From Taeniopygia guttata (taxonomy: Eukaryota > Chordata > Aves > Passeriformes > Estrildidae), in assembly GCF_048771995.1 (NCBI RefSeq), contig NC_133043.1, positions 6,962,501 to 7,026,500 on the forward strand: 64,000 bases of DNA, read 5' to 3'. Below are positions 14,401 to 24,298 of the stretch, piece by piece. Each line of letters starts with the position of its first letter. Position 1 is the stretch's first letter. Under the pieces are notes generated by a model, which saw only the letters and a program-made list of their open reading frames with translations, did not search any database and was not told the DNA's origin. A program made the translations under genes and the position numbers.

Positions 14401-15983
14401 TCACATTATCTGCCTTGGGAAACCAAGCTGCTTAGGCATTCTGTAACTGCCTCCTCCTCACAGAAAACAGTGGGGTATTGTTTGGGTCACTTTACCTTAT
14501 TAAGGTTGAGAATACGAAAGAACTCCTTCTGATTCTGCTGGAAAACTCTGGTTCCTTCTTCCAATGTCATGCAACTGTCACAAGCTAGGCAGTCGCTAAG
14601 GAGTATTTTAGCATTAGCCAATGTATCAAACTCATTTTTCTGGTGGCAAAAAAAGAAGTAAACAAGAGTTGAATACTGATCAAATTATTTTCAAGATCTC
14701 TGCAATGAGCCAGATGAAAAGCTAACACAGCATTCCCATTTGTTTAAAGCAGGACAATCCATGACACTTGCATAACGTCCAAGATTATTTGCAGGTAAAC
14801 AAAATAATATGTTCCATCCCAGTCATAGCTCTGCTCCTCCTATTACTGTGAAACTGCAAAACGTTGAAGTGTAAACAAAAATCTAAATTTAGCCCCTAGT
14901 CCATATGCTAGTAATTTAATTTGCACTGTGCTTCAGAGCTGACAGTCCCCATCAACTCACTGAGCAACTGAGAAAACTTTCCCTTGAACTATTAAAGCTC
15001 TTTAACCAGATGTCCCTCTAACAGCAAGGTGGCTTAGGCTTTGTAGCACGAGGTAAAACAAAGAGAACACAGTTCTACAATTGTTCTGAACATATTCTCT
15101 GAGATCAAGAGTTTCACACTATCTGCAGCTCACTTGAGAAGAATGAATACTTGGATATAAGGAATAAGTAGATATTTTGTCCACTTGTACTATCAAAACT
15201 CATCTTCTTACAAGCTCTCTGTTCTGAAGACTTGATATAAGTGTTTTGGCACTCCAAATTTTTAGAATTTCTGTTTTGTGTTTGCATACTAAGGGCTTTT
15301 ATTGCACCTTTTTCCAAGCTTTTGGACTCACATATTAAGGGATGTATACAAGAGCTCATAATTGTTTTCAACTGCTTGTTGTTTATTATTATACTTAATA
15401 GTTGAAAGTTGTCTCCTTTCAACCTATTTTGGGGTCCACAAAACAAAATAATATAGACTCTAATACAGATTTTAAAGGGAACATTACCTCTTCAGAGCCA
15501 TTATTTGAACTCAATGCATCAACAGATGTACTTTGCGTATCGTCATTTTTCTGTTTTTTACTGCATTCCTGAAACAATACATAAAACGCGTGGATTATGC
15601 AAAGCCTGTTCACCATTCTGTAAAAACACTTCTGCAGAACTGTTCCCATCATTAACCACTGAGAGAGTTATTTACACACGCAAGACCCTGCGTTCAAAGT
15701 GCAATTCCTACGATGGAAATCATTTCCCCGGAATTCCCCTGCTTTATCGGTTTGAGAGTTCTGGGCGGTTTGGGGCTGCCGAGGGCACGGCCACACGCCG
15801 GCGACACCGCGCTCGGGGCTCCCCGGGAGCTGTCCCGGCCGGGCCGCGGTGACAGCGGACGCGCGGCTCGGTGACCTTGGGGCCGGCGGGGCTCCGAGCC
15901 CGTCCTCGCCGGCGGCATCCCCGCATCCCCGGGCAGGACCCGGCCGCCGCACTCACCTTTTTGCTGCAGTTCTCGCACTTCAT
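2470..15983 (-). CDS. NARF: NARF, nuclear prelamin A recognition factor (11 coding exons, 459 aa)
   Basis: Coding exons on the minus strand, in order: 15957-15983, 15488-15568, 14496-14639, 13170-13302, 11533-11667, 8626-8744, 7675-7804, 6887-6959, 3911-4048, 3272-3429, 2470-2711 (stop TAA). All junctions are GT-AG with matching phase; the total is 1380 nt, 459 aa (human 456). The protein opens MKCENCSKK. Hydrogenase-like cysteine motifs are in place: C53/C56/C59 in DCLACDSC, C99 in LCPQS, SACPGW at about 170-175, PCYDKK at about 227-232, and ACPGGC at 376-381. It ends DIKW. Family knowledge: NARF belongs to the iron-only hydrogenase-like family, is nuclear and binds farnesylated prelamin A; its paralogue CIAO3 works in cytosolic Fe-S assembly. 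KCDTSK at 85-90 and the close fit to NARF along its whole length favour NARF over CIAO3. The start is set by the CpG-island exon and the conserved N-terminus. Nothing appears broken. Confidence 0.96.
4875..5180 (+). mobile_element. CR1 LINE, 5'-truncated 3' end
   Basis: The sequence resembles the CR1 3' end. It includes a degraded version of the end of ORF2, the typical wording around GGGTGATCCTTGTGGGTCC, and the terminal TTCTGTGATTCTATAA. It lies in NARF intron 8, antisense to the gene. CR1 is the dominant LINE of birds and most copies are truncated in this way. No open reverse transcriptase frame remains. Confidence 0.85.
6588..6845 (+). repeat. Dispersed repeat, copy A (matches 60068-60300)
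   Basis: This stretch aligns by eye with 60068-60300 in the same orientation. It shares gacatttacaacatagtgt, gcttctgatt and ccccatctct, plus many bases between, with scattered substitutions and a longer insert in this copy. Family not identified; it could be an old LTR or a non-autonomous element. It lies in NARF intron 8. Confidence 0.7.
7103..7150. repeat. Short tandem duplication, 24 bp period
   Basis: Two adjacent copies of a 24 bp unit containing ttcctgccccaaagaaaagg, in NARF intron 7. They are nearly identical, so the duplication is recent or conserved by chance. No function is suggested. Confidence 0.8.
8745..11532 (-). other. NARF: NARF intron 5
   Basis: A 2.8 kb intron between exon 6 (8626-8744) and exon 5 (11533-11667). 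It is A+T-rich, with a run of ATATAT-like sequence at about 9903-9942. I see no coding exon or clear mobile element. Confidence 0.6.
12805..13100 (-). mobile_element. CR1 LINE 3' end, reverse orientation
   Basis: Read on the minus strand this is a CR1 3' end, finishing at the ggaatcacaccactgg side near 12820 and extending inward to about 13100. Hallmarks are the passerine CR1 phrases CCAGGCTGCTCCAAGCCC and GGCCTTGGGCACTGCCAGGG. It sits in NARF intron 4 in the same sense as the gene and is truncated, with no coding capacity. Confidence 0.88.
13741..13752. repeat. Homopolymer C tract
   Basis: An uninterrupted run of about eleven or twelve C in NARF intron 3. It is listed only because it is prone to length change and sequencing error. 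Confidence 0.85.
14160..14200. repeat. Short (TA)n tract
   Basis: A tatatatatatatg stretch in NARF intron 3. It is a simple sequence with no further significance visible. Confidence 0.7.
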
Positions 15984-16740
15984 TTGCCGTGCTGGCCGCC
16001 GGGGCTGCGGGACAGGAGAGAGCGGGGCGGGAGGTGAGAGCCGCAGCAGCAGCAGCAGCGCCGGCCCGCCGCTTTCCTCCCGTCCCCGCCGCCCTTTGTT
16101 GCCGCGCCCGCCCCGCCGGGCGGTCCCGGGGCGGGGGCGGCCCCGAGCGCTCACGTGTCCCGCAATTCCCTCGCCCGGAATCGCCCCGCAAACGCGGCCG
16201 GTGCTGCGGGCGGCACCGAGCGGCCCCGGAGGAGACGAGCCCCGCGGGGACGGTGCCCCCGCAGCACCGCACGGGGAGCGCAGCCCGCACCGCCGCACCC
16301 CCGGCTCTCAGAGCTCCCCGCACCGAGGTAAGGGAGAACGGGCGGGCACGACCCGCAGCTCACCGGCTCCACAGGGAAAAAAAAAATAAACAACGACAAG
16401 CGAAAGGCCCAAGGCAGCCTGTCAGGGGGCAGCGGGGCGCAGCGCCGGTCCCGTACCTGCCGCCGGGGCTGTGCCTGTGGCCGCAGAGCGGGCGGGGCGG
16501 CACCGCCTCCTCCGCCGCCTCCCCCGGCCGCGCCCGCCGGGCTCATTGCGGACCTGCGCCGCCGCACGTACGCGGAGGGACGCCCCCATCCCCATCCCCA
16601 TCCCCATCCCCATCCCCATCCCCATTCCCATCCCGATCCCAATCCCAATCCCCATCCCGGACCCCCGATCCGCAGCGATCCGCCCGCTTGCCTTCCGCGC
16701 CCGGCTCCGCCGCTTCTCTGGAGCGTCCCTGCCTATTTTT
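15750..16740. promoter_or_regulatory. NARF CpG-island promoter
   Basis: The sequence turns strongly G+C-rich with frequent CG dinucleotides from about 15750 to 16740, against A+T-rich flanks. It contains NARF coding exon 1 (15957-15983) and the expected start-site region just above 15983. No TATA box is evident near the start codon, as is usual for such promoters. Several long open frames on both strands here arise from the high G+C content and match nothing I recognise. The exact transcription start cannot be read from sequence. Confidence 0.8.
16583..16660. repeat. (CCCCAT)n hexamer tandem repeat with G-quadruplex potential
   Basis: About 13 units of CCCCAT. The first seven or so are perfect; the later ones vary (cccatt, ccgatc, ccaatc). 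The complementary strand is a run of GGGG or GGG tracts spaced by two or three bases, which could form G-quadruplexes. It lies about 600 bp upstream of the NARF start codon, inside the CpG island. A C-run of about ten follows at about 16780. Confidence 0.9.
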
Positions 16741-19700
16741 TACAACGCGTTCCTCTGTTATATCGTACAAAGGCTTCCCCCCCCCCCCGGCAATTTTTGT
16801 TTTTTCCCAATGGCTTTAAAGTGAAATGACACTCTGCCAGTTACTAAATACAGCATCATCACCATTTTATTTAACCAATATGCTGCGATTTCCCATTCCT
16901 GTAACAAAACACAAGTACCAGCGATGTTGTTCCCAGCCAGGAATCACAAATCCTCATAACAGGATTATTAAACAGACATCAACCTTCCACAGACCCAAAG
17001 GCCCCGGAGTATTAATCAAGATGTTTATGATTTCTTGTTTTTCTGAACCTCAGGTTGTAGGATTTAGACAGAAAGGTTCAATCAACATTCTGCTCCTTTT
17101 TTAACCCCCGGCCACAGGAACCCATACGTACACGCAAACGCCTACGGCTACACAGAGAAGCTTTTCAAGTGTAAAATGACATTTTATAAATTAAACCACA
17201 GAACTTCCAAAGAACATGCAATTTCCTGCCTAAACTGCAACTTTTCTACAACACTGGGTAAATCCCCTCCTGGTATAGTGACCTCTAAGCCACAGATGGG
17301 TTTTGAGCACAAAGGCTGGAAGCAGGCACAGCCAGAGAGGTTTGTTAACCAAAAAACACAACTTTAAACACTTGTTCTGTTTTAAGGACACTAAAGATAA
17401 CCCCAGGGAAGAATATAGTGGTTTTTTTTTAAAATTTCAGACTATAGGTGAGTTATCACTGAGGTCAGAGAAATCAAGAATACCTCAGCTTAACCATGAT
17501 GAAAGCAAACAGAAATGTTTTCATACTTACCACTTAAAGGAAAGTAAGCTAATGCTGCTTTATGTATACCCTGGAAAAAATATCACTAATCCTGGCTTGA
17601 GGTAAAAATTGTAATAGCTCTGGTAATAATTTTTGTGCCTCTGCTCTCTTCATTCAAAATGCTCTCACATTTCATATTAGCCCAAGCTTTTTACAAGCAC
17701 CACAACCACTCCTGTGCAATTCCTATGTGACCTAAGAATTTGCATTTCCTACAGACTTGCTGGAATATAGCATTGTCTGACATCTTTCTTGTTCCTGGGA
17801 TTAGTATTTTCATACAAAAAAAGCTGTGCCAACCTCCCACCTTATTCCACCAGGATACAACACCTATAGTTGCATTGACCAATAAGGTGATAGGATAGAT
17901 GAAAAGTTCTAAATTAGAAATGTATTGAGATTTGCATTTAAAGGCACAGCTAAAATCTTCCTGTTTCATACTCTGATTAGACCAACATTTATTATCCAAA
18001 ACTGATATAGTGATTCTTCAAAAGACATGTCAGTTTTAAATATTTCTGTAACTGCACAGATCATATTTAAAATATTTTTTATTTCACAGAATCAAAGAGT
18101 AGTTTGGGTTGGAATGGAACTTTGAAGGTCATCTAGTCCAAACTCCCCTTCCACTAGACCAGGTTGCTCCAAGCCCTGTCCAGCCTGGCCTTGAAAGCTC
18201 ACCAGAGATTCCCATCCCTGGAAACAGAGTCATCTGTTACAGGACTGGATTAAACACATTATTCTGCACATCATCAAAGGGCAAAAGACTGAATTTCCCC
18301 CCATATTTTTTTTTTGTATTCACAATGAAAAACAGAACTGCACCGAAATGGAAGGATTTTGCAGAAATATTGAGGACATCTTAGGTACATACATTAAGTA
18401 GCCCTATGTCATCCTTCGTCTTAAGAATACTTGGATAGAATTTATTTCAATTTAAAAATTCAAACAAAAAGAGCTAAAAGTTATACAAACTGAAAAGTGT
18501 GCAAGGAAATCTGTTTCAGTGCACAGTATAAGGTTATATTTGTGAAATCATTAGATAATTAGATGTCTACTTTATTTTACTGCCAAGAGCACTTTCTGCT
18601 TTCCATGAACTATGGATGCCATTTTCCCCCAGAACAGTGGATCTTTGATACCCTGAGACAAGAAAGCACCATCCTGCTTTAATCTGGGGATGGTAACACT
18701 TGCCACCTTTGCAGGGCTGCTTCCCAAAAGCCTCACTCTCTAAAAGCTTTCCTATGCCAGCAGTAGGTAGCACTTAAAGGCATCACTTCTTTTATGGCCA
18801 CTGTTGATGTATTTGGCCTCTGTGGCTCCATGTAACATTTATCCCTGCACTGATACATGCTGAATGAAATGGAGAAATAATAATTTCCCTGTAAAAACAG
18901 TGTGCTGCAAACAACTGCAAAGTGTTACAGGCTTTGCATCAGTCCTGCAGGGCAGTGCCAGCTGTAAATGGCACAGTGACAGCACATGCCACTCCCCAGC
19001 TGTCAGAATTGGGCAATAACTTTTGGCTGCAGCTGGTGAACATGTATTCCATGAAATCTGTGCTCTGCAGGCTGCACACACACTGTTCCCACCGAGGTCA
19101 GGGGCAGCATGGAGAGCTGCTTCTGTGGGATGAGCTCATTTCTAACAGGACTCGCAGCAAATTCTGTCCAGCCAAAGCATTTGGTGGCTGCTTCCAAGCA
19201 AGCACTCTGGGAATTTATCCTGGCAGTTAGCAACATCACATGCTTATTGCATAGCTGAATTCCTAAGTTTAAGACCTTAGGGCAGAAAAAAAAATATAAG
19301 GAGTTAGAAAATAATATTTAGGGAAATGGTCTGAAATAGGAAAAAGCACCAGAATTACAGACATGTCAAACTAATTCAAAATAAAGTCCAGCTCTGTTCT
19401 ATCTGCATGTTTTTGGGTTTAGGTCAATAACTTAAAAGTTACAAGTGTGTTTACTACACAAATAGAACATAAACACTTCCACAGAATCTATTTTTACATT
19501 GGTGAGGAAGAAGTCTACAAATAGTCAATCACATATTCCTGAATTGTTTATTTTGGAAAATAGTTTTTGCTTCTGCAGCAGTGGATTGGAATTCATGCTG
19601 TTCTTTAAGTCCAGGCTTTCAAAATGCTCCTTCTTCCTTTTTCTATTGGTAGGGAGAACAGCACTCACCTACTTCAAAGAGCTGGTGTAAAATCTCCAGA

Positions 19701-20936
19701 TTATAGAAAAAATGCTGTGAAAATTATTAATGGATAGCAGAATCTTACCAGGATCCTTGCCATATTTGTTTTGATTGTGTATATATGTGATATTTCCCAT
19801 GGTTGAAAAAACATCTCTGTAACTTCATAATTAAATTAAGTCACATGAGGTTATTCTAGTGTGACCTTTGAAGAACTGCAGAAGTGGCGTTGCTGATATT
19901 TTTGCAGTTAGTAATATAATAATAAAACATATGCTGTGTGGTTTACGCTGAGTGGAGGGGACAGATGAATTTCTTGCTTATTCAAGAAATAACACAAGAA
20001 ACCTTTTGTCTTGTATCAATCAAAACAGCTTAACATTTGGTTCCCAGAGAAACCAGTTGCTTATCAAAACTGATTGACAGCTAATTAGACATAAATTTCT
20101 TCCCAGAAGACTCAGTCAGCTGCTTGTTTGGGTTGAGCACATGTGATACTTATTACTTCCTATTTTTCATCCAAATCCAGCAGCTGGTACCTTGTGACTC
20201 ACAAGCAGGCCAATTCATTCTTGCAGTTCCTCACTGCCTTTTCCCATTAACACACTTAAAGAGAAACTGCACATCAGCTGGTATTTTCCAGTACTTACAC
20301 TTAAATGTCCTTACCATGGACTCTGGGGTGTTTTTTCCCTATCTTCACTCTGGAATGTTATGAAAATCACTGATTAAAATCTCAGTTTGCCAGACAAGTG
20401 TTGAGAACAGCTAAACAAACTTCTATCATGTCATGGCCTGAGCAAACACTCCAGAATATGTTAATGTTCGGGAAAAAAGCCAAAAATTGAGGATTTCACC
20501 CAGGAAGGACATTCCTGTGCAACTGAGAGAGGACCAAATATTATTTGTAGATGAAGTTACACACTGACTTAGAATAATTTAAGAAGTTAAGCTAAACTAC
20601 AGATGTCTGCACTTCACCCATCCTGCCTGACATAAGCAGTTGCTCTAATGGATTGAACAGGAACAGCTTTCCCATGTGAATGATGTTTGACTGAAACATG
20701 AAAGATTTTCCAAATGCAGCCTATTTGTCCACAACAGGAAAATTACTCTGTATTTCAAGTGAATTAGAAACTTTTCCTCCCCAAATAATAGATTTTCAAA
20801 CCCAAGCCTTCAGCTGATGTACAATTCAGAAAACTCACGTTGGACCTGTAAGATTATTGCTGATATTTCTGCTTTCCAAATACAAGTGATGTTTAGGTTT
20901 TAGAAAAAAACAAGTTATTTGTTGGTGAAATTGCCT
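16741..20936. other. NARF-CYBC1 intergenic region
   Basis: About 4 kb between the NARF CpG island and a probable solo LTR. Apart from a CR1 fragment at 18085-18220 I recognise no exon, RNA gene or repeat. The short open frames here show no homology I know and lack the base composition of the flanking exons. Confidence 0.55.
18085..18220 (-). mobile_element. CR1 LINE 3' end fragment, reverse orientation
   Basis: Begins on the plus strand with tcacagaatcaaagagtag, the complement of the CR1 terminal ATTCTGTGA-type repeat. It continues with ttgggttggaatggaacttt and catctagtccaaactccc, the typical reverse CR1 tail. Intergenic, short and eroded. Confidence 0.9.
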
Positions 20937-21460
20937 TGTTGAAGTCTAGAGCTTGATTATGTTTTAATGATCTCAGACCTAGCGGAGGTTAACAAGGTCT
21001 GAGAAAAAAGGATGCCTGCTGGCAGTGGACACAAAGAATTCAGAATTTAGGGGCCATCTGGCAAGAACTCCCAATATAAGGAAGAAACAAATGAAGCCAA
21101 CTCAGCAACTGTGCTGAAATCAGCTCCAAGTGGGTAAAAGGTAATTCTGGCAGGTGGAATCTGCAACCACTGACAAAAGAAACTCACCTACAAGAAGGAA
21201 AGACTGCGCATGCAGACTTATTAGCATGACAAATGAATCATTATCCAATAGAAGACAGAATACTAATTATTAAGAGAACTATGTAAGTTGTAGCCAGTGA
21301 ACGTTAATGTCTCTGTTTGCTAAAATGTGTAAGTAGTTAAAAGCATTGGTGTGCTTGATTTGTGGAAACCACCTTGCATCCTGAGCAGAATAAACATCTC
21401 CATCCTAAACCAAACTCTGTGTCTGTATTTAGAGAGCGCCTAAAATCGGTAACATCTCCC
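20937..21460 (+). mobile_element. Probable solo LTR of an endogenous retrovirus (fossil)
   Basis: The element looks like a single long terminal repeat of about 520 bp. It has a TG-type left end near 20937, an AATAAA signal at about 21388-21393 shortly before the right end, and a right end near CA at about 21451. No internal retroviral genes are present. Boundaries are approximate and no clear target duplication was found. It appears old, with its family unassigned (ERVL- or ERVK-like). Confidence 0.5.
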
Positions 21461-21464
21461 CGCA

Positions 21465-21580
21465 GACGTTCCAAACCCACCTGAACGCGTTTCTGTGTCA
21501 GCTGCTCGAGGTGTGTCAGCAGGGTTTGGCCTAAGCGATCTCCAGAGGCTCCTTCCAACCCCGACCGTTCTGCCACAAGC
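21465..21580 (+). mobile_element. CR1 LINE 3' tail
   Basis: Contains gcgatctccagaggctcctt and ccaaccccgaccgttctg, the standard avian CR1 ending, directly after the probable LTR. It is a short fragment. The LTR may have landed in or beside an older CR1 copy. Confidence 0.75.
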
Positions 21581-21849
21581 CAAGGCTCAGCACCGGCGCT
21601 TTTGTGGCAGTGCCATCGAGAACCCAGATGTTTCCTGGCCTCCCCGAGCTGGGGACAGCCCCCAGGGCAGCCCTGTTCCAGCGAGGGGCTCCCCTGCCCT
21701 CTCCGACCCCCTCATGCAAGGGGCCGCGTCCACCTCACCCATCCCGGGTCGGTCCAACTGGATCCACTGCGGCTCACCCACACACCCCACAACAGTTCAC
21801 TCCTCTGGCCACGCGAGCTTTCTGCTCTTCCCAAGCACCGCTAAAGTAA

Positions 21850-22500
21850 AACAACCAAAGAAACATCGAACGCTCGTACTTGCGGGCGGAGGCGCCATGC
21901 TGAGTACTGGCAGCGCGCCGCCATCTTGGCGCGGCGCTGCTCTCACGGGCGGGGAAGGGAGGTTCATGGCGCATTCTCTGCGCCATGCTGAGTACTGGCA
22001 GAGTATCTTAGCGCGGCGCTGCCCTCACGGGCGGGGAAGGGAGGTTCATGGCGCAGCCCCTGCGCCATGCTGAGTACTGGCAGAGTATCTTAGCGCGGAG
22101 CTGCCCTCACGGGCGGGGAAGGGAGGTTCATAGCGCATTCTCTGCGCCATGCTGAGTACTGGCAGAGTATCTTAGCGCGGCGCTGCCCTCACAGGAGGGG
22201 AAGGGAGGTTTAGGGCCCATCCTCTGCCCTCACCCAAAATGGCCGCGGGCGCGCCCGTCCGTCCCTGAGGCGGGACCAGCGCTGAGGGCGCGGGACGCGG
22301 AGGCGGCGGCGGATCCCTTTAGAACAGGGCTGGATCCCGCAGGTACCGCCGTGCGGGGCTGAGTGAGGGTGGAGGGCAGCCTCGGGTTCCCCACGCGCGG
22401 GGGGACAAAAGCCGCGGGTTGTGGGTGGGTTTTGGCAGGGTCGGTCCTTGGCTGGGGAGGGTCTGAGGGGGAAAGCAGGCTGGCGTGGGAGCAGGTGCAG
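21850..22500. promoter_or_regulatory. CYBC1: CYBC1 CpG-island promoter and non-coding first exon region
   Basis: A G+C-rich, CG-dense stretch upstream of CYBC1. A good donor, CCCGCAG|GTACCG, lies at 22342/22343; with the acceptor at 24252 it fits a non-coding first exon ending at 22342. YY1-like motifs are visible: CCATCTTGGC at 21921-21930 and AAAATGGCC at about 22236-22244. The transcription start is not directly visible but is probably between about 22240 and 22320. Most of the upstream part is a tandem repeat (separate entry). Confidence 0.72.
21896..22233. repeat. Four-copy tandem repeat, 82-88 bp unit, in CYBC1 promoter
   Basis: Units start with CATGCTGAGTACTGGCAG at 21896, 21984, 22066 and 22148, giving spacings of 88, 82 and 82 bp. 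Each holds GGGAAGGGAGGTT and a GC-rich core near TCACGGGCGGGG. The first copy carries CCGCCATCTTGGC where the others read AGAGTATCTTAGC, so only it keeps a YY1-like site. The last unit decays into the first-exon region. Confidence 0.93.
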
Positions 22501-23599
22501 GCTTGGGAGGTAAAGAAAAATGAGCTTTGTAAAGAAAATTCAGCTGATGTGTGGTCCTGACTTGGTGGCTGCTGGTGGTGGAGATTTCAAGGGGTGAAAA
22601 TTTCAGTTATTCCAGTGGGTTTTGCTTGCTCTCAACCGAGAGCTTGGAGGAAGCATGAGAATGTTATTTTGATGCTGGAGATCAGTTCAGTGTCAAACTA
22701 GACAAGTTAAAACAAAATTGAGTTTTGGAATTTAAATTGAAAGAGCAGCACAAAAACACCTCTTTCTCTGTCATCATAATATTGTTGTAGTAAAACTTTA
22801 GTATTTGCTTTAGGGTGTACTTATGATTTATTTATTAAATGTAACTTTAGAAGCTGCTTTGGTGCTTTTTATTCCAGGGTCTATCTCTTGCAAGCAGCAG
22901 CCTGTGAGAGACAATGAACTGATGCTGAGTGTCCAACATTAAACCAAAACTGGCATTTGCCTGCTTGAACTTCCCTAAATTATTAAGCGGGGGAGATATC
23001 AAAGTTTGTATTAATGGAGTTGACTGATAAGTGTGAGAATTATGTTCTAAGGAGGGTGTAATATTTGTTAAATACAGTGAGGCTTCTGCAGTGATCCCAA
23101 TTTACTTTATAATTTGGATTTGATAACAGGCAGGAGAAGGCGTTGTAGATGCAGAAGTATTTTCCGGTATATTGAGAACAACTCACAGGAGTCATTTGAA
23201 AATTAAAATTTGATGCTTGACATCCGGAGGAGATGGAGCGTGTCTTATGCTTAAGTGCTTTTGGCTCTTTCGGTTTCAGATGCTCTCAGATGTGTTGCTA
23301 AGCGATTAAAATCAAAGTCGTGGGTGCTTTTTGTTTAACTGAAAAGACCTGGCTGAATCTGCTCCCCTGGAGCTTTGTGTCCACACTACCAGAATTGCAG
23401 GAGCATCTTCTTGTATTTAAGAGCAGCTGGATAACTAAAGGACTGAAAATCACATATTTGCCTTTTGTGAGAACTTGGATGTGCTCAGACCTGCTCTCTC
23501 TGTGTTTTTCATGGTTATTCAAAACCTGATGAAGGTTGGCATTTTCTGGAAACCTGTTATCATGGGCAGCTAACAGCAGCTTAATGCCAGCCTCCTTAA

Positions 23600-23776
23600 A
23601 CTGGTTCTGTGGGACAGGCTGCCCAGAGAAGTGGTGGAGTCACCATCCCTGGAAGTGTTCAGAAAACGTGTAGGTGAGGTGCTTAAGGACATGGTGTAGT
23701 GGTGGACTGGGCAGTGCTGGGTTAGTGGTTGGATCTTAAAGGTCTTTCTCGTCCTAAATAACTCTTGATGCTATGC
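23600..23776 (+). mobile_element. CR1 LINE fragment
   Basis: Resembles the CR1 3' part: ggctgcccagagaagtggtg, then gtcaccatccctggaagtgt, then a tail with a degraded gatcttaaaggtctttctcg. It is an old truncated copy in CYBC1 intron 1, in the gene's sense. Confidence 0.85.
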
Positions 23777-24182
23777 TGTAAAACAGTAAAAAAGGCTGCG
23801 CTGTCCTGCTCCAGCTCCCAGACCAGCCCTTCACACAACACTTTGAGCTCGCAGGAAAAGAGATTACCATTCCCCTTACTGTTTTATCTGTTTGAAGGGC
23901 TGCATGAATGAGCAACAACGCTGTTCCAGGTTCTTGTTTTTCACATTTTTCTTCTGGAATCTTTTACCCCTAAAATGAGAACTTTCTTCCAAGAGTTCAG
24001 GTTCCTGTTGTTGTTACGCAACTCTCAACATGACAGTTTTACTTTGTGGTTGTTTTCAGGGTATATATTGCTCTTCCTGTCCAAAAAGACTGTGTTCTTA
24101 CCCTGGAGTATCTTTTATAGTCTAGATTAAGACTTGGTAAATCCTGGAAGGGAAACTGGTGAAATTGTCAATGATTTAAAAT

Positions 24183-24240
24183 TCTTTCTTTCTTTTTTTT
24201 TCTTTTTTTTTCCTTTCTTTTTTTTTTTTTTCTTTTTGTT
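24183..24240 (+). repeat. Long pyrimidine tract before the CYBC1 exon 2 acceptor
   Basis: About 57 bases of nearly pure T with interspersed C, ending about a dozen bases before the acceptor CAG at 24250-24252. It doubles as an exceptionally long polypyrimidine tract for that splice site. It is a likely site of length variation. Confidence 0.85.
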
Positions 24241-24298
24241 TTATTGGTCCAGTGAGATTTAATGAGTCAAACTGAGCTGTTGGGAGTTTCTGTTGAAG

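Larger units (their letters stand above)
22343..24252 (+). other. CYBC1: CYBC1 intron 1
   Basis: An intron between the inferred non-coding exon 1 and the first coding exon. It contains a CR1 fragment at 23600-23776 and a long T-rich pyrimidine tract at 24183-24240 that runs into the acceptor. I see nothing else. Confidence 0.6.

Noticed and set aside
2470-15983. Assigning the first gene to CIAO3 (NARFL) rather than NARF.
   Set aside because: The order beside CYBC1, HEXD and OGFOD3, the short N-terminus MKCENC, the KCDTSKHK segment and the DIKW end all fit NARF. CIAO3 lies elsewhere in vertebrate genomes.
15989-16819. Long open frames of 276 and 209 codons in the NARF CpG island.
   Set aside because: Low-complexity Pro/Arg/Ala/Ser-rich translations on both strands, with a Pro-Ser repeat from the (CCCCAT)n tract. 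No conserved domain.
18900-19260. G+C-richer stretch between NARF and CYBC1 with overlapping open frames, considered as an unannotated exon.
   Set aside because: No splice-consistent frame and no homology I recognise.
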